Origin: an uncultured Bacteroides sp. | GTDB taxonomy: Bacteria > Bacteroidota > Bacteroidia > Bacteroidales > Bacteroidaceae | Direction of reading: 5' to 3' | NCBI GenBank assembly: GCA_959606905.1 | Contig: CAUHML010000019.1 | Coordinates: 1 to 50,094 of the forward strand | Length of the DNA stretch: 50,094 bases | In this document: one piece after another, positions 34,216-43,758 of the stretch | How the letters are laid out: every line of letters starts with the position of its first letter | Numbering within the stretch: the stretch's first letter is position 1 | Notes under the pieces: model-generated | Databases searched by the model: none | What the model saw: only the letters and a program-made list of their open reading frames with translations | Told to the model about the DNA's origin: nothing | Position numbers and translations under genes: made by a program

Positions 34216-35514
34216 TTATAATATCGGTTTATTGTTTATCATTCGATTGTAACGTAAAAGAGCCTCTAAAAAATAATAGTCCGCATAAATTAATGGCACG
34301 TCTACTTCTGAACCGTGAGGAATAGCTCCTGTGCTGTGTTTTAAAATAAAGTTTCCGTTTTTACCTTCTTCTGCACGATATTCAGGACTCGATAATGAGG
34401 TGAGTATTTGTAGTGCTGTCTCTGTATAAATTTTCTTCTTGTCATCCTTTACATAAGAGGATAATTCTAACAAAGCAGAAGCGGTAACAGAAGCAGCGGA
34501 GGCGTCACGATAGTTTTGTATGTATTTATTGGTCTTAGAGAACTTGCCAGGGATAAACCCCGGTCTATGCGTATCAAAATCCCACCAAGGAATTTTATCA
34601 GACGGAAGATTCGGGTGATTGATGTAATAATCCGCCATACGCTGGGCTGTTTTCAAGAAACGCGGATCCTTTGTTTCACGATAACATAATGTAAAGCCAT
34701 ATATTCCCCAACCTTGTCCGCGAGACCACGTAGACTCGTTGGAGTATCCCTGTGATGTTTCGCCTTTAATGAAATTCCCGGTCTCAGGGTCATAGCATGC
34801 CAGATGATAACTGCTACCGTCTTTTCTTATCTGATATTTCATGGTCTTTTCCGCATGCGATATCGCTATGTTTCTGAATGAAGGGTCACCGGTTGCTTTT
34901 GAAGCCCAGAACAGCAATTCCAAGTTCATCATATTATCTATGATAACGGGATATTTAAAAACGTGTTTGTTTTCCCATGAACGCCATGAGTCCCAGGACT
35001 TGATTGTACCTACTTGAGGATTAAAGCGTGTAGCCAAAGAGTATGCGGATTGTATAAGTATATCCTTGTATTTTTCATTCTGCGTAAGGCGATAAGCATT
35101 ACCGAAGCTACAATACATCATGAAACCTATATCATGATTACCTTTGAATGTTTTAACTGGTTCAAGCTTTTCTGTCCATTTCTTGGCAAAGCTTTCAAAA
35201 GCTTTATCACCTGTATATTCGTTTATATACCATAATATTCCAGGAAAGAATCCGGAGGTCCACCAATAGATGCTCCGACATGAAGTATTTCCTTTACCGT
35301 TTATGGAGTGCGGCATTTTAGCTTCTCCTTGCGGTATATTTTCAAGCATGTGTACCATTTGCCTTTTGGCAAAATCAAAGTTATCACTTACTAATTTGTT
35401 TCCGTTATTCTGTGCCAAGGCATTACTTGAACATACTAAAACTGTGATAGCCCCCAATAATAGCAGCTTATTTGTTTTAAATAAGGAAAAATGTCTCTGT
35501 ACTTTATTCTTCAT
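34216..35514 (-). CDS. GH88 unsaturated glucuronyl hydrolase
   Basis: The 432-residue protein has a signal peptide with a long basic n-region (cleavage likely after NALAQ). It shows the GH88 (alpha/alpha)6 pattern: SIYWWTSGFFPGILWY near residue 81, FKGNHDIGFMMYCSFGNAY with Asp128, VIIDNMMNLELLFWAS with Asp193, and ESTWSRGQGWGIYGF near 262. The two Asp residues match the general-acid pair of family members, which hydrate the double bond of 4,5-unsaturated uronic acid at the end of lyase products and so release it. Family enzymes act on glycosaminoglycan or other uronate oligosaccharides. No lyase gene is in the window. It is the first gene of the structural operon, 159 bp after the regulator. 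Confidence 0.93.
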   Translation of the reverse strand: MKNKVQRHFSLFKTNKLLLLGAITVLVCSSNALAQNNGNKLVSDNFDFAKRQMVHMLENIPQGEAKMPHSINGKGNTSCRSIYWWTSGFFPGILWYINEYTGDKAFESFAKKWTEKLEPVKTFKGNHDIGFMMYCSFGNAYRLTQNEKYKDILIQSAYSLATRFNPQVGTIKSWDSWRSWENKHVFKYPVIIDNMMNLELLFWASKATGDPSFRNIAISHAEKTMKYQIRKDGSSYHLACYDPETGNFIKGETSQGYSNESTWSRGQGWGIYGFTLCYRETKDPRFLKTAQRMADYYINHPNLPSDKIPWWDFDTHRPGFIPGKFSKTNKYIQNYRDASAASVTASALLELSSYVKDDKKKIYTETALQILTSLSSPEYRAEEGKNGNFILKHSTGAIPHGSEVDVPLIYADYYFLEALLRYNRMINNKPIL

Positions 35515-35567
35515 AATTTGGTAAATATAGATTTAGTTATAATGGCTAAAACGATTCTTTGCGAAGG

Positions 35568-35575
35568 CAAAAATA
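35568..35575 (-). promoter_or_regulatory. Possible -7 box of the GH88-to-lipoprotein operon (TATTTTTG)
   Basis: The minus strand reads TATTTTTG, matching TAnnTTTG, 53 bp upstream of the GH88 start codon. No -33 TTTG at standard spacing is visible, as expected for an activator-dependent promoter. The 159-bp gap also holds the inverted repeat at 35646. Confidence 0.4.
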
Positions 35576-35645
35576 GAAATAGCGTTTTCTATAACTGTAC
35601 CAAAATGTCCGAACAAAGTATCCAAAAAATATGAGTGCCTATTTT

Positions 35646-35668
35646 AACGTTCTATGAATTAGAACGTT
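35646..35668. repeat. 9-bp perfect inverted repeat between regulator gene and GH88 promoter
   Basis: AACGTTCTA (35646-35654) pairs with TAGAACGTT (35660-35668) around 5 bases. It lies 5 bp after the stop codon of the regulator gene and about 70 bp upstream of the candidate GH88 -7 box. Without a clear T-run it is a weak terminator; an operator role is possible. Confidence 0.5.
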
Positions 35669-35673
35669 TTAGA

Positions 35674-38600
35674 CTATCCCTGGTCTTGTTTCCTATATTG
35701 TAGCGGAGAAATTCCAAAATGATTCTTAAAGCATTTACAAAAATAGCGTCCTGAACTAAAGCCCAAATATGCAGCAATATCATCCATGCGAAGTGTCGGG
35801 TTCTTTATCAGTAATGCAGTAGCTTTATTAAGTCTACATTCCAAAATGAAATTGGCAGGGGGTGTACCTGTAATGTCTTTTATCTTTTCAAAAAAAGCAC
35901 TACGTCCCATACATACCTCTGATGCAAGTTGCTCTATATTAAAATCAGGATTCTCGATATTTTTCTCTACTATCTCTTTTATTTTATCAAGTAGTTTTTT
36001 GTCACTTTCATTTTGAACCACTCCTGGAACATTTGTAGACTGGCTGTTATCAATATTTGTATGATGAAGCAACTCTCTATTACGGAGTATGTTATTAATT
36101 TTAATCAGAAGAATTTTAGCATTAAAAGATTTGGTAATATAATCATCTGCCCCCGACATTAATCCCTCCACTTGTTGTTCGGGAGATATTCTTGCGGTTA
36201 GCAGAACTACCGGAATGTGACATGTGTGTATATTATTCTTTATTCTTCTACACATTTCATTTCCACTTATACCGGGCATCATTACATCGCTTAATACAAT
36301 ATCCGGTTGTTCCTTTATTGTAATTCTCAAGCCATCGTCCCCATTTGTTGCTTTGTATACCTGATAAAGTGGAGAAAATATCTCCGCAAGCAAATTCAGG
36401 AGTTCTACATTATCTTCAACAATAAGTATTCGTCTGACATCGGCTTCATCAGGATCATTTTTATGATAGACTATCTTATTATTCTCTTTTAGTGTTTTCA
36501 TAAAATCACTGTCCGGTATTGAATTCTGCACAATAGACTTACTTTCTTTTATATCATGCTGTATGTCTACAAGCGGGTCATTTATAAAATGTTCATTACC
36601 GGTTTTCAGCATGACGCTGAATATGCTGCCATAGCCGGGTTTGCTTTCCACTGTAATTTTACCATGATGCAAATTGATAATCTCCTTACATAAAGCTAGT
36701 CCTATGCCTGAACTGAATGTGTAGAATTTACCTTTAGATTGATAATAACGTTCAAATATCCTATCAATCTCTCCTGCTTCGATTCCTATGCCATTATCTA
36801 TTAATCGTATGATAAACATTTCATTGTTTTTAATCAAAGAAAGTTCAACGCTTCCATTGTCGTTGGTAAACTTTAAGGCATTAGAAATCAGATTCGAGAA
36901 CACTTTTCTTAATTGTACACTGTCAAACCAGCAAAACGCCGATTCGCAGCTTGTTGTAAACAGGTATTTGATGTTATGTGCTTCTGCCTGTTCTTTAAAT
37001 GACAAATACACTTCATCTAAGAAAGGAATAAGATTTTTTTCTTGAACAGATAAACGCATTTGTTTTTGATCTAGCTTATGAAAATCAAGTAATTCGCTAA
37101 TCTGGTTCCGCATATCAGATGCATGTTTGTGTAATTTTAATATTTTATCATAAACAGGTTTGGAAATATCCTTGCTGTTACTCAAGAGTAGTTCAATCTG
37201 AGTAGTTATTAAAGTAAGCGGAGTACGAAGTTCATGGCTTACATTTGTAAAAAAGTCAAGTTTGAACCGATTGATTTTCTCTATATTTTCTTTTTCTCTT
37301 TTTTCATTATCCAATAAGAGTTTAAATTTGAAAGATGTTATCTTTTCCTTTGCTATAATGAATAGTATTGATAAAACTATTATAAAATAAATCAACCATG
37401 CCCACCAAGTGTTCCACCAAGGTAATTTTACAACAATATCGAGACTTATTCCTTCGTCCTGTTCATTACCATAAATATTGTTTTCTCTGATATGCAACGT
37501 ATAATTGCCAGGAGGAATATTGGTATAGGTGATATGATGTCCATTAGTTTTTATCCATTTTTTATCCAATCCGTCTAATTTATATTCATAAAATGTCGGA
37601 AATATAGAATAATAAAAATCGTTGTCCGAGAAAGTAAATTCCAGATTGTTCTGATTGTGTTTCAATACAATTTTATCTGTATATGAAATAATACGCTTCA
37701 GAATTTTGTTACTGTCATTGGGTAACATTAATGCGTTATTTACAAATAATTTTGAAAGATACAAGGACTTTTTGTTAGCTGAATTCTTTAAATTATCCAC
37801 AGAAAATGCAGCCAACCCCTCCAAACTGCCCGCATATATATCCTTATTTTCGGAAACGTAAAGTCCGTTATCTACACCAAACGATGAAACTGGCAGTTTT
37901 TTCCCCGATATAGAATATTTCACTCTCTTTTCTTTTGTATCGAAAAAAGAAAGTCCGTTACTACACATAATTACCATAAATCTTTCATCGAGAGAAATAC
38001 AATTAAAGCAATAATCATCCAATATTAGGGAATTCTTGGAATTATATATTTGAAAAGTATCTTCTTTAGCATTATATCCTAACATTCCACCACCTTCCGT
38101 ACCTACATAAATCTCACCGTTACTTGTTTCACATATACATAAGAGTACATTGTGCTTTATGCCAAAATCACTCGATTGGTATCGTTTCATTGAATCTGGC
38201 ACACCTATTTTCATACAAACTATATTTTTATTATATATCGCCCATATCTGGTCTGATTGATCGATAACAAACGCAAGTACTCCCTTAATACATAATAGCG
38301 GGGTAACTTCGTTGGTTTTTTCGTTAAACACATAAATACCATCACTTGAAGAGAATACAATTTTATCGCCATACATATATACATGTGTCACAGTGTGATG
38401 TAACATTCTATCCTTTGGAGACTTAAAACACTTGGTGAATTTTCCGGAAGGTATGTCATAAGCTATCAATCCCGATAAATAGGTACCAATATATAATTTA
38501 TCCTTATTCTTATCATAACAGATAGATTTCATATTATCTGCTACAAGACCGGAGTCTTTCGTACTGAGGTGACGGAATATTTCAGTCTTATGATTCATAT

Positions 38601-39714
38601 AATTAAGTCCTCCGCCATCTGTACATATCCACAAATCATCCCGTTTGTCTTTTACAATTCCACTGACAAATGGAAAATTGAGACAATCAGAGCGTTCCTT
38701 GTTTGCGGGATAGTATTTAAAAATTCTACTCTCTGGGGAAAAGACACTGACCCCTCCATAATAAGTGCCGACCCATAATCCTCCCTCCTTGTCCAAATAG
38801 AGGGCGAATATGGATGAATGTTTCATGTCACCGGAAAAACCTCCTGAGGCATAGGACTCTATATTACCGGTTGAGATAGAGTATTTGTTCAGTCCTTCAC
38901 GAGTTCCGATCCATAAATTACCGGACTGGTCTTCGGTTACCACCCTTACGTCATTGCTGCAAAGACTATTCGCTGTTCCGGGATTATTGACAATATGGTT
39001 TACACAAATATCATTGTCAAACTGATACAGCCCGTTTGAACGAGTTGCCATCCAAATAGAACCATCTTTACTTTCATAAAGCATTTCGATGGAAGGTATG
39101 TCCAATATACATTTCCATAATCCATTTTTATATTCTTTGTAACATCCTTTTGACGTGACGATATACCATTCACTACTTCTATTGCAAAATATAGAACTTA
39201 TTCTTCCTGAAGAGATTTCTATTTTTTTGAAGAAATCCCAACGATTATCGCCTTCATTCCATTCCAAAATTGAATCTTTAGCAGCTATATAAATTTTGCC
39301 ACCAATAGAATTAACAGCGTTTATATCTCTTTCTCTGATACACTGAAAACGGTCTTCAGTCAATTTATAACAAACCAAAGAATTGTCAGCACGCAAAAAT
39401 ATATTGTGATTTGAATCTTCAACGATTCGATAAATTGTATTATTTTTAATATAGTTGTCAAAACGTTCTTCACCTCCTTTCAAGGTTATCATTTCATTTC
39501 CGTCATAGATACTCAAACCTTGCAATGTTCCGAACCACATCCTTCCCAATTCATCCTGATGAATACTTAGTATTGAAGGTTGCGAGAGTCCGTCTTTTAC
39601 TCCTATATTTTTAAAATAATATCCGTATAAAGGAAAATGTATGAAGTTTATGCACAAAAACAAAATAATACGGATAAGACTTTTTTCATATAAGCCGGAT
39701 TTCTGTTTCTTCAT
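35674..39714 (-). CDS. Hybrid two-component system sensor/regulator (HTCS) of the polysaccharide locus
   Basis: The 1346-residue one-chain regulator has an N-terminal signal/anchor, then two seven-bladed propellers of Reg_prop repeats (e.g. LWIGTREGLNKYS, LWVGTYYGGVSVFSP) and a Y_Y_Y domain (about 690-765, FYEYKLDGLDKKWI). A membrane helix (WWAWLIYFIIVLSILFII) is near residue 771-793. The cytoplasmic part has HisKA with the phospho-His in FFTNVSHELRTPLTLI (about 828), HATPase (FSNLISNALKFT; GIGLALCKEII), a receiver domain with acceptor Asp in VLSDVMMPGISG (about 1144), and a C-terminal AraC-type DNA-binding domain (IEQLASEVCMGRSAFFEKI; LGFSSGRYFCKCFKNHFG). All key residues are present. It probably senses a breakdown product in the periplasm and activates the operon downstream. 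Confidence 0.97.
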   Translation of the reverse strand: MKKQKSGLYEKSLIRIILFLCINFIHFPLYGYYFKNIGVKDGLSQPSILSIHQDELGRMWFGTLQGLSIYDGNEMITLKGGEERFDNYIKNNTIYRIVEDSNHNIFLRADNSLVCYKLTEDRFQCIRERDINAVNSIGGKIYIAAKDSILEWNEGDNRWDFFKKIEISSGRISSIFCNRSSEWYIVTSKGCYKEYKNGLWKCILDIPSIEMLYESKDGSIWMATRSNGLYQFDNDICVNHIVNNPGTANSLCSNDVRVVTEDQSGNLWIGTREGLNKYSISTGNIESYASGGFSGDMKHSSIFALYLDKEGGLWVGTYYGGVSVFSPESRIFKYYPANKERSDCLNFPFVSGIVKDKRDDLWICTDGGGLNYMNHKTEIFRHLSTKDSGLVADNMKSICYDKNKDKLYIGTYLSGLIAYDIPSGKFTKCFKSPKDRMLHHTVTHVYMYGDKIVFSSSDGIYVFNEKTNEVTPLLCIKGVLAFVIDQSDQIWAIYNKNIVCMKIGVPDSMKRYQSSDFGIKHNVLLCICETSNGEIYVGTEGGGMLGYNAKEDTFQIYNSKNSLILDDYCFNCISLDERFMVIMCSNGLSFFDTKEKRVKYSISGKKLPVSSFGVDNGLYVSENKDIYAGSLEGLAAFSVDNLKNSANKKSLYLSKLFVNNALMLPNDSNKILKRIISYTDKIVLKHNQNNLEFTFSDNDFYYSIFPTFYEYKLDGLDKKWIKTNGHHITYTNIPPGNYTLHIRENNIYGNEQDEGISLDIVVKLPWWNTWWAWLIYFIIVLSILFIIAKEKITSFKFKLLLDNEKREKENIEKINRFKLDFFTNVSHELRTPLTLITTQIELLLSNSKDISKPVYDKILKLHKHASDMRNQISELLDFHKLDQKQMRLSVQEKNLIPFLDEVYLSFKEQAEAHNIKYLFTTSCESAFCWFDSVQLRKVFSNLISNALKFTNDNGSVELSLIKNNEMFIIRLIDNGIGIEAGEIDRIFERYYQSKGKFYTFSSGIGLALCKEIINLHHGKITVESKPGYGSIFSVMLKTGNEHFINDPLVDIQHDIKESKSIVQNSIPDSDFMKTLKENNKIVYHKNDPDEADVRRILIVEDNVELLNLLAEIFSPLYQVYKATNGDDGLRITIKEQPDIVLSDVMMPGISGNEMCRRIKNNIHTCHIPVVLLTARISPEQQVEGLMSGADDYITKSFNAKILLIKINNILRNRELLHHTNIDNSQSTNVPGVVQNESDKKLLDKIKEIVEKNIENPDFNIEQLASEVCMGRSAFFEKIKDITGTPPANFILECRLNKATALLIKNPTLRMDDIAAYLGFSSGRYFCKCFKNHFGISPLQYRKQDQG

Positions 39715-39738
39715 GATTGATTAGACTTTATGAGGTTC

Positions 39739-39759
39739 ACGCAATTAAATAAATTGCGT
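39739..39759. repeat. 8-bp inverted repeat in the gap before the regulator gene
   Basis: ACGCAATT (39739-39746) pairs with AATTGCGT (39752-39759) around AAATA. It is 25 bp upstream of the regulator start codon and 71 bp downstream of the stop of the MG2/Plug gene. It may be a weak terminator or an operator; flanks lack a clear T-run. Confidence 0.45.
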
Positions 39760-39829
39760 ATACAAATATCCTATTTAATTTAGAAATATCAAAAAAATAT
39801 ATGTCTTTTGAGGATATAGGAATAGATTT

Positions 39830-42478
39830 TCATTTATTTATTGTCTGCGTTAGCCTGTATACTTTCCCGTTTTCATCTATACCCTCAATAATAATGTCCT
39901 CCGGTGCGGTGCTGTCTGGAGTGTAATATTCTATTATTGCATTTCCTTCTTCATCCAATTGCAGTGCCGGATTCCAATAGATAGTACTCCTTAAATCTGA
40001 ATGCCGGGCATCTTTCTTTTCGGGAGTATCATAGGTTGGGTGATAAAATTCCACCGAGTCACTGTACCCGAGTGGAGAGTAAGTGATGATTCCTTGTGCC
40101 GGTCTGGCCGGAAGATCTCTTCCGTCTTTTAATGTGATAACAATGGCACCGGCAGCACCACGGGAACCTAATATTGCCGCATCTGCTCCGCGGAGCAGAC
40201 TTAAACTGGACATATCACTGGCTTGCAGGGTGGTCAGGATCTCATTGTCATCCTCGTACACTACATCGTCAATCACGATAACAGGCTGTTGCGGATTGTT
40301 GCGTATATGTATTTCGTTTCCATTCATTACGCTAACTCCCGGCAGTCTCATTACTGCATCAAAGGCTGTATGTGCACCGTATTTTTCCAGTTGCTCTCCT
40401 TCGACAGTATAGGTGTTGATTCCTCCTGTATAAATACTTGTTGAACTGGGCTTTTTCCGGTTTCCTGTAATCAGTACTTCTTTCAGATTGTAGACTCTCA
40501 TGCCGCCTTCCATGTAATATTGGTCGCGGGTATTGAGCAAATAGTCTTCCATAAAGGTTGCTGCTCCGTCACGGAAAGGGGATTTATGGAAGGCAACCGG
40601 ATACTCAGGTTTTTCTATTTCAATATCAACTCCGGCAAAACCTCTCTTTGTACGTGCTTGTATGAGGAAAGTGGTACTGTCTCTGAATGAGGTATTGACT
40701 ATAAATTCTCCTTTCTCGTCTGTGGTTGTTGTGGCGATAATGTTTTGTTTAGGAGCTAATAATACGATAGGTCCTTTTTTTACATTCCCTCCGAAGAAAC
40801 CTTTAATACGCCCACTGATAGTCTGTCCTTTCTCAATATAATTACTGAAGTTCAATGAGGGAGCACGCAGTACATTATCAAATTTGTATCTGCGCCAGCC
40901 ATGTGTCATCATCAAGAAATCTAACGAGCGTAGGGTTCGTGCATCTTGGCGGAGAAAATAGAACCCTGGGTCTTCCACATATCCTTTCAGATCGGAAGTC
41001 AACAGTAGGTTTGATACAATGTTGTCAGCGAGAGAATCCGGTTGGATACTTTTCCGGTTGGTAATGCTGACGGAGAAACTACCGTTTACAGGATTTCCCT
41101 TGTCGTCTTTTATTGAAATCTTTAATGATACTTTTTCTCTTTTTTCGTATGTCGGTCGGTCCGGAGTTATTTGCCATTGGGGAGTTTTGCGGTCGGGAAC
41201 AAAGACTAGCCGTTCGCTGAGCGCATTCCCTTGCTGGTCGATTAACATGAAATGAGTGATCCCTTCTGTAAACAGGCTGTCATTCATTTTTCCGAAAGTC
41301 CTTGTCGGATTAATAGGTTGAAGTATGGAAAGTTTTCCACGGGTGTGAGCAATGAGAAATAGCTTTTGAGGCCATTCTGTTGCCTCTGTTTTCTGAATCT
41401 CATAACGTATTTCCTGTTTATAGTGACTTATGGAAAGTGTGATTCCCTTTTGTTCGATAGCCGGGAGGTCAAATCGTTTGGTAACTCCATCGCTGGACGT
41501 AGCCATTACGTAATAGGAACTGCCGTTGGAAGGGTTTAATGTGAAAATCCCCATTCCTTTGTGCTCGGAATGAAAAGATGTCAGTGTATCTCCTTGGGAA
41601 TCCAGTAAGAAACCTTCTATTTCTTTGGAGAATCCGTCTGCTCCCTGAGCTTTGAACGCTATGTTCTGGTGCTGAACAGCAAGTAGTGCGCCTCCTTCCG
41701 GGAAAAAAGTGACGTCAAAGTCATTTGTAAATGCCGGCAAATAAAAAGTCTTTTTATAGATGTATTGCGGGTCGTCAAATTCCACTTCAATGCTGCGGGC
41801 AGCAGTTGGCTTCAAATCCGGTAAGGAAATGGAAATCAGTCCGTTTTCATCTGTCTTTTTTCTCCCTTTATCTTTTATTTTTCCGTTTACGATAAACCGA
41901 TACCGGATTGCTGTGTTCTTAAAAACCTCTTGGGTATTGCTGGTAAACTTGACTTTTGCTGTATAATGGGTATCGTCCTCTTGTTGATATTCGATGTTTG
42001 AAAGGATGGTGTTATCTATGGAGTTTCCGATTTTCAGATTACGTGAATAGAAGAATTCCGGTCCTTCATTCAACATCCAGTTACTGTATCCTCGCAGGTA
42101 GTAATCACCGGCGGGGAGGGTAGGAGGCAGGGTAAAAGCATTGTGGAAACCTAAAGAGTCTCTACGGATTTTTTTTCGTTCTACGATCGAGTCGGAACGA
42201 TTGATTAATTCTGTAATGATAAAGTTACTCTGGCTATCATCTTGGTGGGTAATGGCATTTATCAGGTAGCCTTTGAACCAGATTTTCTCTCCGGCACCGT
42301 AAAATGGTTTGTCCAGGTGGAGATAAACCTTCTCATGGGGTATTTTCTCTAACAGGCTAAAATTGGCAATAACCGTATCTTGCATACTTTGTGCTGATAG
42401 CATTGAAGTTGATAATAACATTCCTGTTATCAGAGCTATTTGACATATTTGTGTCAGTAAGGTAGTTTTGCTTTTCAT
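39830..42478 (-). CDS. Exported MG2/carboxypeptidase-regulatory/TonB-Plug domain protein without beta-barrel
   Basis: The 882-residue protein has a signal peptide ending TSMLSAQ. After KIPHEKVYLHLDKPFYGAGE comes an alpha-2-macroglobulin MG2-like beta-sandwich region (about 45-150), then further Ig-like domains, a carboxypeptidase-regulatory-like segment (TISGRIKGFFGGNVKKGPIV, near 575), and a TonB Plug-like domain (about 700-800: LEKYGAHTAFDAVMRLPGVS, PVIVIDDVVYEDDNE, ILGSRGAAGAIVITLKDG). The end (YWNPALQLDEEGNAIIEYY) looks like another beta-sandwich. There is no 22-strand barrel, so it cannot be a TonB receptor itself. This family is common in Bacteroidetes and unexplained. It is the last gene of an operon with an ABC transporter. 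Confidence 0.8.
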   Translation of the reverse strand: MKSKTTLLTQICQIALITGMLLSTSMLSAQSMQDTVIANFSLLEKIPHEKVYLHLDKPFYGAGEKIWFKGYLINAITHQDDSQSNFIITELINRSDSIVERKKIRRDSLGFHNAFTLPPTLPAGDYYLRGYSNWMLNEGPEFFYSRNLKIGNSIDNTILSNIEYQQEDDTHYTAKVKFTSNTQEVFKNTAIRYRFIVNGKIKDKGRKKTDENGLISISLPDLKPTAARSIEVEFDDPQYIYKKTFYLPAFTNDFDVTFFPEGGALLAVQHQNIAFKAQGADGFSKEIEGFLLDSQGDTLTSFHSEHKGMGIFTLNPSNGSSYYVMATSSDGVTKRFDLPAIEQKGITLSISHYKQEIRYEIQKTEATEWPQKLFLIAHTRGKLSILQPINPTRTFGKMNDSLFTEGITHFMLIDQQGNALSERLVFVPDRKTPQWQITPDRPTYEKREKVSLKISIKDDKGNPVNGSFSVSITNRKSIQPDSLADNIVSNLLLTSDLKGYVEDPGFYFLRQDARTLRSLDFLMMTHGWRRYKFDNVLRAPSLNFSNYIEKGQTISGRIKGFFGGNVKKGPIVLLAPKQNIIATTTTDEKGEFIVNTSFRDSTTFLIQARTKRGFAGVDIEIEKPEYPVAFHKSPFRDGAATFMEDYLLNTRDQYYMEGGMRVYNLKEVLITGNRKKPSSTSIYTGGINTYTVEGEQLEKYGAHTAFDAVMRLPGVSVMNGNEIHIRNNPQQPVIVIDDVVYEDDNEILTTLQASDMSSLSLLRGADAAILGSRGAAGAIVITLKDGRDLPARPAQGIITYSPLGYSDSVEFYHPTYDTPEKKDARHSDLRSTIYWNPALQLDEEGNAIIEYYTPDSTAPEDIIIEGIDENGKVYRLTQTINK

Positions 42479-42499
42479 ACGATATATAATGTTAGAGTG

Positions 42500-43705
42500 T
42501 TAACTTTTGTGCATCCAGATAGAAAGTACTTTTCGTTTGACTGCGAGTATATTAATGATTGATACGATAAGGAACAGAAGAATACCCATGCCGATAGCTG
42601 CCCATAGTGAACCTGTTTCCAATTGGGGGAATAGCAGGCGGATACTTTCTATGTAATAGCTACGCAGCCAGGTTACTAATCCGATAGATAGCAGTAATAC
42701 AACGATGTTCAACCCTACTGTGAGTATCTGATAAGGCAATGCTACTCTATTGGGGCTGTATCCTATTAATAAAAGACTTTCCAGCTTGGTCGTATTTTTT
42801 TGTAGTAGTAAGAAGATGCTTAACATCAGGATATAGAATGAAAGGATACTGATAAATAGGCCGACTCCCAGCACAATACCTACAATCAGGCGAAGGAAAT
42901 AGGTAGTCTTGCCTGCATCCAACTTTCCGTCTTCCGTTTCATATCCTTTCTTTTGAAAATAACCGGCAATGGAGGAATCCGCAGGATTGCTGACTTCAAT
43001 AATCAGTCGTGCCGGTTGTGCTTCCGCATTCGGGGCAAAGTTCTTGTTGGCCCATTCCATAAAAGACTGGGGGACCAAAATGGTGTTCAGTCGATTGGAG
43101 AAACCGACGATATTTCCTTTATACTGCTCTACCCGACCATTTCCGCGCATCATGATGTCCATTTGGATCAGACTCATTAAGCCTTCCGATAGCTTGGGCA
43201 GGCTACGGCTTTGGGCAAAGCCGAAGTTATAAAGATTCAGGTAATTGCGGGGAATAATGATAGGAATGGTGTGTGTGGCTTCATCAAAGTGCCATTTATC
43301 GAGTTTAATATCAACAAATTCATCGGGAACCGATTCGAAAAACATATCGGTGGAAAGATGAATACCAGTTTCCTGCATACCCAGTCCCGCCGAAACTTTG
43401 AATTGGGAGGGGGTAAAAGCTCCGATTGTCTTGGTAAACGATTGTTTCTTCAGGTCGGCGATGTCTTCGGCAGAGAATGTGTTGTTTTTTCCTGCAAAAG
43501 AGCCGAGCGTGCTAATCTTCTTTGTGGCTATGATGAAATCTTTCTTCATAAAGCTGTCTCCTTCGGTGAATACCGGAATGATATCTTTATAAAACTGTAC
43601 ACTAAGCAATACAATCATCATACCGAATAGATTGGCTAAAAAGAAACCGGCTAACTGGCCGATACTGATATGTTGGCGGAGAAGTTTCCAGACAAGGGCT
43701 GACAT
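42500..43705 (-). CDS. FtsX/MacB-like ABC transporter permease
   Basis: The 401-residue protein has the topology of type VII ABC permeases: one N-terminal helix (AGFFLANLFGMMIVLLSVQF), a large extracytoplasmic domain (about 45-265), and three C-terminal helices (FLRLIVGIVLGVGLFISILSF; ILTVGLNIVVLLLSIGLV; LWAAIGMGILLFLIVSIINIL). This arrangement, in MacB and LolCE, drives mechanical extraction of molecules from the inner membrane or periplasm rather than channel transport. The partner ATPase is encoded 53 bp upstream; the MG2/Plug protein is 21 bp downstream. The substrate is unknown; a surface or lipoprotein substrate is an inference. Confidence 0.78.
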   Translation of the reverse strand: MSALVWKLLRQHISIGQLAGFFLANLFGMMIVLLSVQFYKDIIPVFTEGDSFMKKDFIIATKKISTLGSFAGKNNTFSAEDIADLKKQSFTKTIGAFTPSQFKVSAGLGMQETGIHLSTDMFFESVPDEFVDIKLDKWHFDEATHTIPIIIPRNYLNLYNFGFAQSRSLPKLSEGLMSLIQMDIMMRGNGRVEQYKGNIVGFSNRLNTILVPQSFMEWANKNFAPNAEAQPARLIIEVSNPADSSIAGYFQKKGYETEDGKLDAGKTTYFLRLIVGIVLGVGLFISILSFYILMLSIFLLLQKNTTKLESLLLIGYSPNRVALPYQILTVGLNIVVLLLSIGLVTWLRSYYIESIRLLFPQLETGSLWAAIGMGILLFLIVSIINILAVKRKVLSIWMHKS

Positions 43706-43758
43706 TTTATTTATGATTTACAAATTATAATTTACAATAACTCATTACTCGCCACTTA

